DNA of 64,000 nt from Viscum album (taxonomy: Eukaryota > Streptophyta > Magnoliopsida > Santalales > Viscaceae): assembly GCA_963277665.1 (NCBI GenBank), contig OY728123.1, forward strand, positions 627,004,915 through 627,068,914. The letters run 5' to 3'. The notes under the pieces are model-generated. The model saw only the letters and a list, made by a program, of their open reading frames with translations. It made no database searches and was not told the origin of the DNA. The position numbers and the translations under genes are program-made. Below, one piece after another: positions 52,801 to 64,000 of the stretch. Within the stretch, counting starts at the first letter, position 1. Every line of letters starts with the position of its first letter.

Positions 52801-53749
52801 GAGATAGTGATTTTTCCATGTGAGTTAATATTAAGAATTATGGATACCATAATCGGTTTTTAAGATTATGTATGATGAAATTTTGAATGACTTAAAAACC
52901 CCATGGAGGTGTTAAGTGGTGAGAACTAAATTTGATTAATGATAGTTTGGGCGATGTCATAATAAGATAATGTATATATAAATATTTGGTTTAATATTAT
53001 GTATTCATTTATCTTCTTCGAACATAAATTTTAATGTTTTTATAAACATTATGTTTTATATGGTCTTGGATATTACGACAATTATGGTAACTGATGTTTC
53101 ACCATATTGATAAAGCTGGTAAAGAAAATTGATTTGGTGATTATGTGATTAATGTTATTTCGATAGGTGATCTCCGTATTATTATTCTTTTAAGAAGAAT
53201 GTAATGAGATAAACATTGTGGTCATAATAATACTATATTATTTGGTAATTGAGGTTATTTGGGATATATGATTATTATATTTTTTTTAGTTTCATATTTT
53301 GGTATTAAAATTGAATTTTGAAAATCAATGTATAATATGGAAGATATTTTTTGGAATTATCTTATAGTGTGATAGCCATTTTGGTTTTGGTCAATGTATA
53401 ATGGAATGAAGAATAGGTTTTTATTATTTTTATGGTTATGTGGTCTTTAATAATTTATTTTTGTGCATGGGTCATGGTTTTTTAATCTAGAATTGTCATC
53501 GTTTAGATAAAAAGTTAATATTGTTGCACAAATTTTCTAAAGGTTGAAAGTGTACATGTCAAGTAAGAATATTTCACTATATATTTAGTTTAGATGGTGA
53601 AATTATAATTCAAAACTAGGAAAATGACATTGAAATAAAAATTTTATCCAAGAACCTTCGTTTCAGTTGAATCTATGGTCTTTTCACTCATAATAGATTT
53701 ATGGTTTTGAGGTCCTTAACCGTTTATCAATAATTAATTTTTATATGAT
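52801..53749 (+). other. Interior of inserted ancient element, nothing recognised
   Basis: About 0.95 kb between the collinear repeats. It is A+T-rich. I could not align it to the young gag or find a primer site or purine tract. Confidence 0.4.
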
Positions 53750-55200
53750 CAAAGATCTAAATAAATTTACATTATTATTTATTATGTATATCCATGTACA
53801 AATATTCACTTTCCACTAATGTTCTAAAATTTTGAATCTGAATGTCTAATATTTTAGATTATTGTCTTTTATCGTTTTCTCTCGTATCAAGAAAATGTTT
53901 TATAAACCCAATTTACAAAATAGTTTTCCAGAAATAGTATTTTCAAATATCTAACCCAAGATTATAAAGATAAATTTAAAATTTTTATTGTAAATTTTTT
54001 TAAATGGAGCAGGATATATCCATCTAATTTTTTAATTTGGATTTTTTTGGGCATGTTAATATAATAATGATTTTTCGTTGTATTGTGACATATACCAATT
54101 TTTAAAAAAAATTCCTTTCTTTTCAATAAATTCTTAAATTTATAATATATAGTATGATTTGAATATAATTTGAAGTAATTTTATTATTCCATATTTATAT
54201 ATAATCCACCTATTTTATTTTTAATTATCTTCATATTGATTTTTAGTATAAGTTTTTCTTTGGGATTTAAAACCTGGTTTTTCAAGAAATAGATTTAAAT
54301 TGAATAATTTTTCAATATTTAAATTAATTAAAATCAATCCCAAATGATATATTATATAATAAAAATTTAAAAAATTTAAAACATTAAATATTTATTTTTA
54401 TTCATCAAATATTTATTATTATTCAAAGAGTTAAAATGAAATAATATTTTTCAAGGAATATAATCTTCTTGAAAACCACTTTTCATCGCTCCGATGGGAA
54501 TAAATTTAATTTAAAATTTTACAGTTATGTAGGATGAATATACTAAAATGGATTAAATATTTAGAATCATACTATATTATATTATAAAATAATGTAAACT
54601 AATTTTTTTTCCATAATGAATTGTGAAATTAGTAAACATTAATTTCTTCAGTTAATGTGAAAATTATTTTAACAAGGTGTTAAACTAAAAAACAAGAATC
54701 AAAATAATCTAAACACTTCTCTGAAAATTATTTTATTATCATATTTCGACCATATCATGTATTATTATCTATAAATATCCATTTTTATGTGTTTTAACTT
54801 AAAAACATGGGTACATGTTATTGTTTGAAAATATTACTTGTGTGCCACTAACATCACTTATCAAAGGCCACCCTTATCCTCTCATATTTGAACCTTGAAA
54901 CAATTTTTTTTTAGAATATAACTTGCCCAATAACATACCAAATTCCATACCCTCATCATATTAGAGTTTAATTGTCCTAAAATATAATCTTGGAATACTT
55001 TTTCTATTATTTTTAGAGGTGCAATGAGAAGAAGTAAAATTCATTACTATTTGTTTTTGTTTTATTTATTCTTACTCACCCAAAAATAATTCTTAAAAAT
55101 TTATTATATAATAAAAATGTTTTATAATATATATATTTAGATATTTTAATATTAATTTAAAAACATAAATACATCTCTTCTACAATAAAATTTAATTTTC

Positions 55201-55830
55201 AATCCCACTTGCGTGTTTGGTGGACCACCACCTCATTAACCATTGTCAGTCGTATTCCATCATCACAACCGATGGATTGTTGTAATGGTATATTTAAAGT
55301 GTATATATATTATATTTTTAACATTTTAATAATTTTTTTGTCATTATACCACATATAATGTTTTCATAATTATTTCCTTGGGTGATACTAAAGTGTTATT
55401 CATTTGTATAGAGGACTACCACCTGGCGAAGTGATGCTATTCATTTTTTCAATAATTATTTACACGGAAGGAAATAAGGAAACATTTAATGAATATATTT
55501 GATAAAAAGTATTTCATACTAATATTTGTGACATATTTATCATTCTAAAAATATTTTATATAATTTTTTCTTACCATTTCACTCACTGGAAAATGAGAAA
55601 GACATTCATGTACGCTTGTACTACCGCCTTCACGAAGAGATATGACTATATTTTAATCACCACACCCCATGGATGACATATATAATTATATTCAAATAAA
55701 TAATATGGTTTATATTATATTATTATAATTATTTACTGAAAAAATATTTCAAACCTTAATTCTATAATGATATTTTAAAAATTAAATAATTACTTATGCA
55801 TAGGCGAGACGTACCAACTTCATGGTTATA
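55201..55830 (+). other. Decayed array of four leader hairpins, right repeat
   Basis: Loop positions about 55214-55235, 55405-55426 (AGAGGACTACCACC), 55611-55630 (GTACTACCGCC) and 55799-55820. The loop core GACTACCRCC is kept in the second and third. Spacing is about 190-205 bp. The flank ATTCCATCATCACAACCGATGG after the first hairpin matches TTTTCCACCACCACCTTACATGG in the young LTR. Confidence 0.6.
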
Positions 55831-57168
55831 AAATATATCTTCTCTAAATACAATATTTCATAATGCGTTTAAAAAATATAAATTATTGAAAAATATGATA
55901 GTTATTTCAGGATCATTTTTTGTAATATTTTGAAATTATAACCTCGTTGACCACATTCAACACAAGGAATCTATTTTGAAACAATGATCCAAGAATTCAC
56001 AAAACACCGAACATGGACTTAACTGATTATGTATATAAATATTTCATTATATATAAATAAAATAAATGAATCCATTATAAGGTGTTAAACCTGGAAAATG
56101 TTCTTAATAAATCACATAATTTATATATGTTTAGTATACATGGAAAAAGGTTATATGTGGAAATTGTAGACTCTAGGTAAATGTTTTCTTGTCACACTTT
56201 TACTAATATGAGACATAACAAAAATTATCAAATTATTTTTATTATGTGCAGTATATATGTACAATATTACAAGTAATATCATGAATCATTCAAACATCAT
56301 ATTACTTTATATATCAATTTGAATTATTATATCAAAGGGGGTGAAATTGAAGGTTACAATGAGGTAATGAAATTAATAACCCAATTTCCATTTGTTCGGT
56401 CATAAAACGTCATCATTGACTCTGTTATGAAATTATAATGTGTCATTTTATATATAAATTGTTTTATAATGTATTTATGATTTTTATAGTTATTTAAATG
56501 TTCTACATATAATCTGTGCCTTGATTTGTGATCAGTTCAATGATATGATATTATTAAGGGCTAGTCATATCAAAATCCATAACTTCAGACATATATTTAT
56601 GATATCTATCAAATTTATGCGATGAAAATACTTACCACTTGGAATGTAATATCATTTATATCTTCAATTTAATTATATTTAATATTTTATTTGATATTTT
56701 TCCATCATTGGGATTATGACTGAAGAGTATCCAATATAGACAAGGATTTATGTTACCATCTCTGTTATTTTCATAATTTCTTTGTTATATGTTTATATTA
56801 ATGAAATACAATTGAAGTAATTTCTTAAACCATATCATAATTTACTCCTCTAGTTTGTGAATTTAGATCACATTTTTCATCTTCTATGTAATCCCTCATT
56901 CATTGATGAAATATCAAGAATGTAATTATATAAGTAAAACTAATTATTTATTTATTTTAGATCAATTATCTTTCTCCTCCATATACTTGATTTCAATATA
57001 AAATGGTTATATTCACAAAAAATGATTTTAATGAAATTTTAATATATTTTCCATCTATTAAATTTGACAACCCTAGTTGTGATTTATTCTTTAATATGGA
57101 TATTTTTTAGTGATATTTTCATTATAATATCTTCTAATAGCTTTTAATTTTTTCAAATAGATTATTAC

Positions 57169-57400
57169 AGAACCCATTTATTTTCCATGGGGTTATCATG
57201 TTTCAATGATATAGTTATGCAACATGTTTATTTTATAAATGTTACTAATGATTCAAAGATATTTTCATGAAACCCATTTATTATATATTGGTAAATCACG
57301 TTTTAAATAGATTGATATGGAACACATTTATTTTCTATTAGTTAACAACGTTTTAAATAGGTTCTCTTGGTAACCATTTATTTTCCATATTATAATATTT
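57169..57400 (+). repeat. 50-bp tandem repeat, about 4.6 units, right
   Basis: Units start AACCCATTTATTTTCC, AACATGTTTATTTTA, AACCCATTTATTATA, AACACATTTATTTTC and TAACCATTTATTTTCC, each 50 bp apart. It is the partner of the repeat at 51623-51860 in the other LTR. Confidence 0.85.
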
Positions 57401-58914
57401 TTATAAAAGGGATAATGATTTTTTTGAGTTTTAAGATGAAATAAAATCTCAATGTAAAATATTAATGTTGTTATTCTTATTCATTTCGTATATGATAGGT
57501 TTTCTTAGATAGAAAATTGTTTGACCGATAAGGATTCATCAATCAGTACACATTGATATCACTCTAATGAATTCATTATTTATTATGTTCTCAAGGGAGT
57601 TATATTGGAAGTTATCCAAATACATATTCCAATTGAAAGGGTTTTATATGGGCTATATTATAATGAAATTCCATGATACCAACTCTTTTAATATATTCCT
57701 TCCATGCATTTATAATGTTTCGTTTGATCAAAATTTGTATTAAATGGATCATGATTATTGATTTTTAGGACCCTTTACATTGTTAACACCAAATGAAATG
57801 TTTTATGATTGATGATCCCAGTATTGATGGGTGTTATGTATTTTTTTTCCACAAATTCTCTTCGATCATGTCACTATGTTTTTTGTTATTATAATTTGCA
57901 TTCATGAAGTTTAATTTTTAATTATTATATTTACCTTCACTGATAATTTTAGTTCACCCATATTATGTTTCCTTTTTCATAGGTTTTCATGAATGGTGTA
58001 GAATAACTTATTTATATAAGTTTTTCATATAGAGGATGATGAATACTTTTTATAAAATAAGAATTGATTGGTTAATTTTGATAAATTAACAGTTAGAAAC
58101 ATGGGTATTGTCTATCTATGCATTTTTTTATGTTATATAGAACTATAAAATATAACCGTCACTAATAATGTTTGTGAATCCTTATTTTCATTTGTTGTTG
58201 TATGTTTTGAATGAAAAAACATGTGTCACCATCATCAATTTCAAATAAATACTTGTAAGGTTTATGATTATAACACCATATTTGACTATACCAGAACTGA
58301 GATATTACATAATCATCAGATAATAAAATACATGGGATTTAAATTATTTGATTTATATAATATCCCTTAATAGAAATTTAGAAAATAAAATTATAAAAAG
58401 AAATGAGAATGTAAAATAAACGATTTCTAATATAGTAATATCCAAATAAAAACCCCTTGAATGTGAGAAAAATATATAAATATATATATAACATAAATTT
58501 TATGGACACAAAATAGACTAGTTGTAGATATGTTATTTGTATCATGAAAATAAATGTGAGATGTGATGCCCTTACATCAAGTACCATATTTTGTCACACA
58601 TGAGAAAATATCATATATGAAAACTATATATTTAGTATAAAAATATTATGAAACAATATTCATAAGTAAAATAATATTTATCATTATTTTATAATTATTA
58701 ATTATAAATATATTGTTAATTTATTCACTAAAATGAACATATGTGTGACAAATTATCGATTTTCTGTGTATTTTTTTGGTTTTCTATTATATAAACAGGC
58801 ACTATGGAAACAGTTTCATCATATATAGAATCTAAATAATGAACTAATTATCTAATTTATTTGTCGTATACACTTTTATAATCAATTATATATTGACGTG
58901 ATGAAAAATAAATT

Positions 58915-59137
58915 ACATCACTTCATTGAGATGGTAGTCCTTACGTACGCATGAGTGATGCATTTATTTCTAGTTTGATATAACGAAATAAGAGTAAATA
59001 AAAATTCCCTATTAAAAAATGTAATAATATAATAAATATCATACATTTTTTTTGAATATCCTATTTTTACCATCAATGATAATCAGTGATGAAATATGAA
59101 ACACTTTATTTCAAGGAGTTGGTAGTCCTCAGGTACA
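58915..59137 (-). other. Two leader hairpins in ancient 5' LTR, one still well paired
   Basis: Hairpin 2: arms ACATCACTTCATT (58915-58927) and CATGAGTGATGCAT (58950-58963), with a 22-nt loop between them that still reads GGTAGTCCTTACGTACG. Hairpin 1 relic: about 59116-59137 with GTTGGTAGTCCTCAGGTACA. Spacing is 188 bp. The surviving stem differs from all three young stems yet pairs. Confidence 0.75.
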
Positions 59138-61670
59138 CACAATAGATAATTTTAATACCCATTTGATAGAAGAAGGAGATGAATAAGGTTATTTCATAAA
59201 CATTATATTATTATTTTATAAAGTAGATAATTATTTTATTATAAATTTAAAGATAGGATTTAATTTTTTCGAATAATAATAAGTAAACAGATTACACTCA
59301 GTTAAGACGAATATCTCCTCTACGACGAACTTCCATTGGTTATCTACTTAATGACCATATCAATGTTTTCTTAATAAACAAATCACATCTAAAATGTATA
59401 TGAGAATGTAGTAAAGAGGTTTTGGTTGGGTTTGGTTGAGAAAAGAAGAATAAATTTATTGAATAAGGGGGTGGATGAGGTTCCCCAATATAAGTGAGTG
59501 GAGGGGCGAACTTGGAATTACGTAGAGTATTAAATCAAAATAATTTTTTTTTCAATGTCAACTTGAAAAAAATTTATTTAATTATAAATTAGGATGCTTA
59601 TGAATTGAAATAGTATCATAAGGAAAATCTTTGACATGTGTAGGTGATTTTTAACTTATATCTCTTAGTTTTGACTACTATTTCCTCTTTTTACAGTGAC
59701 AATGATATCAATGTTTTTACTATTTAAGTGTTAATCATTTACTTATAAATAGAAAAGTTACAAGTATGTGGACTATAGTTTATAAGAATTAATATAGCCT
59801 ATTTAATTTTGTAAATATATGTTTTTATTTATTTTTAATGATTTAAGAAAATATTATTTTACATAAGATGCCCTTATAATATTTTTCAGTACTAATATCA
59901 AATATTAAAATTACTATTAAAATTCTAGAAATTGGAAATTATTATAGACATTAAACAATTAAATAATTTGATACATTTAACTTAAATGGTTTAGGAACCA
60001 AATAATTAATCAAAAATTGTATTAATTTTATTATTTTTAATATAATTTATTTAATTTTTCTACTTATTTAACAATAATTCGGTCAGTGTTGCCTAAGAAT
60101 TTACAATAAATATTATATAATTAAAAATTAAAAATAAATTGGCCTGATAAAAAAGTTCATTAATTAGTCATATAAAATTTATAACGGGATAATAAATCAT
60201 TGTTCTAACTATGGAAAGATATTTGTAATGAGAAAATAAAGAATGTGAAATTTTGTAATCATACATTACATAAAATAATATGGATGTTATTATCAATGAA
60301 ATATGTAACCAATAAAGCTTATAATATATTATTTTATGAGTAATGCTAAAGTAAAATCACCCAATAAAAATAATTCATGTTCTAGATAGATTTTAAAGCC
60401 TTATCACATTATTTCCTTCCATAATTACATGATTTACCAAAACCAAGGCGACAAAAATTCTCCACAATTTCTATTCATTATGGAAATAACTAAAATTTAC
60501 CTTTTAAAGAAATTTTAATTTATTATTAAAAATTTGGAATAATTTTTATCAAATTATATCCCAATATATGGTATAAATTACACTATAATGAAACCATAAA
60601 ATGTGATGAAAATTGATTTTGATGAAAAATTAATTTCCAAGTATAATTTTATTATACTGAAATTAATATTAATCACAATTATAATGATGTTAATTTGAAT
60701 ATGTTTAACAAAATGGAACACTTTTAAAATCAATTAAATACTAAATTTTATATTTTGAATACTTAAATATTATTGATAATTTATTAAATGAAGATGTTTT
60801 TTCTATTAAATAAAAAATCATTAATTTTGTGAAAAAATATAAAAATATCAACCCAATAAAACGTATATATTATGGATTTAAAATTTAACATCCATTATTT
60901 AAAATACAATTCATTATTTTGATGAAAATTAATTATATTATCCATCACAAAAATTAAATAAAAACTATTCTTGAAGAAATTGTATTCTTAAAACATTATT
61001 TTTTTCTCATGCCTTACATAAATCCCATAATATAATGAAAATTAATTAACTCAATTGAATATATCATATAGTAATTTAATTATTATCAATTATCAAAAGT
61101 TATTGACTTAGTCTATTGTGATTGAAAATATGTTACACACATATAAATAGAATTAATTTTTTCTATTTTTCCCTTAAGAAGATTTTATATTTAGGATAAA
61201 AAGTTGATTTTGAATATACCTAACATATATATATCTAAAGGATTTTGGTATATAATATCTATGTGTCCAATGACCATATATATAATGTTTATCTTAAATT
61301 TCAACATATATCCAAATATTATTCATTTAAATTTATTAATTTCATACTCTATTATGTTTTCTATTCTATCCGTAATTTTTTACATTTATTCCATTGTTTC
61401 AGTTGGGATCATGACCTTCATGGAGAACCATGTAGAAAAATAATAAAAATTTGTTTTATTTTTCAAAATACGTGAATTTAAACCTTTGAACTTTTCTTTG
61501 TGTTCTTTCGTTTTTCAATCTCCTAATGAATTCGTGTTTACTATAATATATTATTATAATAATCGTATTGTAGTTATTTTTAATTGATATTTCTTTTATC
61601 ACAAGCTATCAATAATTTTATTCATTTAAATTAGAAATAAGTATAAAAATATTGGGGTGTTAAACACATA

Positions 61671-64000
61671 TAATCCCTTTTATCATGTGGCCCCAAGTTA
61701 TGCATTTAAAATTTCTAATGTGTCTTCAAATTGTGTCGTTACAAGATATAAATTCTTTGAGGTATGCATGATCCATCCCCATAAAAACTAATTTTCTACA
61801 AAGGATTCTTCCTCATCCCACATATATTAGTTTATACATTAAATTTTTTTGAATAGGGAGTGGTCGAAGATATTATTTTTTCAAATACATCTAATTAATC
61901 TCTTTTATCCTAGAAGACCGTGATGGCCACATTTTAAAAAGGTTAATACCATGAAAATGACCATTAGAGACCTCCCTAAAGGCCACCAGATGTACATGAT
62001 TATAGAATGTTCACCAAAAGACACACATTATTTTATGTATTATCTTAAAAAAATGATGCTGATAAATTATATTCCAATATATGTATAACCTATTTGGGAA
62101 TCACGGTTTTTGATTCCCTTGATAACATAGGTCCATATCCAAAGGATCATTGAGAGGTTTCCATGGGCTTGATAATGTATTTATTCTTTACACATCGAGT
62201 TTTATTAAAGATGGAATCCCTCCTATAATTGGGCCATTTCATTCTCAGGATATGATATATCTACCCTACCTTATATATTTATAACCATGTATATCAATGG
62301 ATGAGGAGTATTTTTTTAACCATGGTCATCATACATAGGTGTATAAATAAATATATACCAATGGTATTCCTATTTTTGTATATGTTCTATCCAAATCTAA
62401 CTGTGTATTGTGCCTAATGTTCTAACACCTCTTTTTTCTCACACTAACAATGAATCATATAGGATTATAATTCCGATTTGAAAATTCCATTAGAAAAATC
62501 CAATCATCCAACAATGTACTCCTCCTTAGGTTTATTACCCAACACATATTTCCTAATGTTATTTATCTTTAGATGTAATAGATAACCATACCCTCTTCTT
62601 ATGAATGGGATAAAATCCCTAAATTTCAATCCTTCGAAGATAAATACTCCCAATGAATCATATATAGGAACCCACCATATAGAAATACAATAACATTTAT
62701 TATAATATTGTATATCTCACCCACCAGCAATATCATCTCTGAGATCCACCAATGGATGAGGATTAGGCTTTTCTCCATAGCCCTCATTCTTAGGTGTATT
62801 ACTCATAACATAACAATGAATATCCATATTATGTTTAAGACTAAATTATCTAAATATTTCTTATTCCATGGAAAATGTCCCTATAAAAAATAAAAATGTA
62901 GTGTCCAAAAAAATTTATTATATGTTGATTATGACATCGATAATTAATCAAGTGGGATTTAAGAGATGACTTGATTACCAAATTGGAATAATTAATTTTT
63001 TCACCAAGGGAATCCTCCATAGGTATAATCTCTAAAAACCTTATTTTTTTCCTTCGAAAAGTGAAATTACCCCTACCACAAGACATTAATCTAAAATATT
63101 TTATTACCAATGAGTCATAAAGGGGTAGTAATCCTATAAATAATCCCTTACCAATTAAATATTTTTTATCACTAATGACATACATGTCCTTATCTTATGA
63201 TGCTAAACTACGTGGTACAGTCCTACCATATGATATTAAAATATATAAATAAATCGGTTTCAACTATTATTCATTCCACTATAATGAAAGATAAGACACC
63301 TCTCCAGGTCCCAAACCTAATATCCCCATATTTGCATAATTTTATAATTTCCCCATAAGGTGATTTTTTAAGATAGATTATATTTTACCATATATCTATA
63401 TTCATGATGTTATCATCCAGCCATCCATAGGTCCATATTACATTCTGGTATCACTATAAATTCAATTTTTTGTGTTTCTTTTAATGAAACATTTTTTACT
63501 CAGTGATAAATATTAGTACGAGCCAAAAGAATATCATTATTTATAGTAAGAAGTCCCTTATAAAACCAATTGGTCCTCCTTGGACCAAATTACCTTTTAG
63601 TCCATCAATAAAGGAATCCCCATGTTTAAATCAAACACCAATTATCTCTAGATACATTTCACCTCAAAATTCCATTCCATGCAACATTAAACAATTTTTA
63701 ATCATTCATTGTCCAAAAACATCAAATATTTTGAAAATTATTCTTTAAATATCACTGAACTAGGTGGGTTTTGATTTATTTTCCCAGGATACATGGTATT
63801 CCTATTTAATATTAACAATCACAATACCAAAACAAAAATTTTCTCCTTCAAAGAAATTAAATTATAGAGTTCCCCATGTTGTCGCATTAAACTAAATAGC
63901 TTACCTTCACATAAAAATACTGTAGATAAAGAATATTTAATGTATAAAAATTCATTCTATACCATTAAAACCCATAACTAATCGAACATATTTCATTAGG
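61671..64000. other. A+T-rich flank, no gene recognised
   Basis: About 2.3 kb, a little less A+T rich than its left neighbour. It may be decayed element coding sequence: one - strand frame (62850-63185, 111 residues) has a non-random look but no motif I can name. It is left unassigned. Confidence 0.5.

Larger units (their letters stand above)
48250..58350 (+). mobile_element. Ancient family L-like element inserted in the older one
   Basis: Collinear repeats about 48250-52800 and 53750-58350 (offset about 5.5 kb), with an interior of roughly 1 kb. Good matching points: 48560 with 54066, 48990 with 54470, GTGTGCCACTAAC at 49315 and 54840, 50045-50160 with 55585-55710, CATTGACTCCGTTATGA near 50869 with 56415, and the 50-bp tandem repeats. 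Each repeat carries the TATA-like/C-rich block followed by four hairpin relics on the + strand. I see no gag in the short interior. Ends are approximate. Confidence 0.55.
39300..61670 (-). mobile_element. Ancient family L element (approximate bounds), interrupted
   Basis: By-eye alignment shows 39300-44367 to be collinear with 46400-48200 (offset about 7.1 kb) and then with 58350-61670 (offset about 17.2 kb). The right LTR has therefore been split by a roughly 10-kb insertion. The interior (about 44368-46400, 2.0 kb) is close in length to that of the young element and carries a gag remnant at the equivalent place. The LTR TATA/CT-rich block and hairpins are recognisable at 41692-42270 and 58915-59520, on the - strand. 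A GGGGTGTTAAACA string near 61655-61668 fits an LTR start on the - strand. Confidence 0.6.
46400..61670 (-). repeat. 5' LTR of ancient family L element, split by an insertion
   Basis: Two parts, about 46400-48200 and 58350-61670, together about 5.1 kb, the same as the partner LTR. Clear matches: 47390-47450 with 40290-40350, 46760 with 39660 (GATATATAAAAAACTAGTACAT), 58545-58640 with 41330-41420, 61400 with 44115. A degraded primer-site-like string (TTTCAGGTATAG) is at about 46378-46390. Confidence 0.5.

Noticed and set aside
62850..63185. 111-residue - strand frame in the right flank
   Set aside because: It looks somewhat non-random, but I cannot match it to RT, integrase, Gag or any host family.

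Overview
The window is repeat DNA from a plant nuclear genome, most likely a repeat-rich flowering plant. The evidence is Ty3/gypsy elements with plant-type tRNA-iMet primer sites, a chromodomain-type integrase end, a Tat-like protease fragment and a tRNA-derived SINE. It is very A+T rich (roughly three quarters by eye). I see no intact host gene, rRNA, tRNA gene or CRISPR array. All recognisable coding sequence is decayed retrotransposon sequence.

Layout. (1) 1-3999 is most of a long terminal repeat (LTR) of a non-autonomous family, here called family L. It lies on the + strand, abuts a broken Tat-like protease/linker fragment (4000-4790), and has no primer-binding site after it, so it is a solo LTR or a 3' LTR. 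(2) 4791-13687 is A+T-rich sequence with no recognisable gene. (3) 13688-34617 is an old Tekay/Del-like Ty3/gypsy element on the + strand, with LTRs of about 2.65 kb, a near-matching 5-bp target duplication, and decayed gag, protease, RT, RNase H and integrase. (4) Inside its RNase H/integrase region sits a young family L element on the - strand (19770-30410), with a perfect CTTTG target duplication, 4.2-kb LTRs and a 2.2-kb interior. The interior holds only a short Gag with two zinc knuckles and a SINE (24651-24770). (5) 34623-39300 is unassigned A+T-rich DNA. (6) About 39300-61670 is an ancient, heavily decayed family L element on the - strand. Its right LTR was split by another ancient family L-like element on the + strand (about 48250-58350). 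(7) 61671-64000 is unassigned.

The most interesting signal is in the family L LTRs. Just downstream of the TATA box, in the part expected to become the RNA leader, each LTR carries three hairpins about 190-205 bp apart (traces of four in one ancient pair). The 22-nt loop is nearly constant and starts with the palindrome CGTACGTACG. The stems differ in sequence between hairpins but stay complementary. Decayed copies are visible in every ancient LTR of the window. The same family carries a Gag reduced to a nucleocapsid-like part, and the ancient copy has the same reduced layout. I infer, without proof, that the hairpins are RNA dimerisation or packaging signals, possibly recognised by the small zinc-knuckle protein, with capsid and polymerase supplied by an autonomous relative.

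Boundaries in the young elements are good to a few bases. Those in 39-62 kb are approximate, by-eye alignments.
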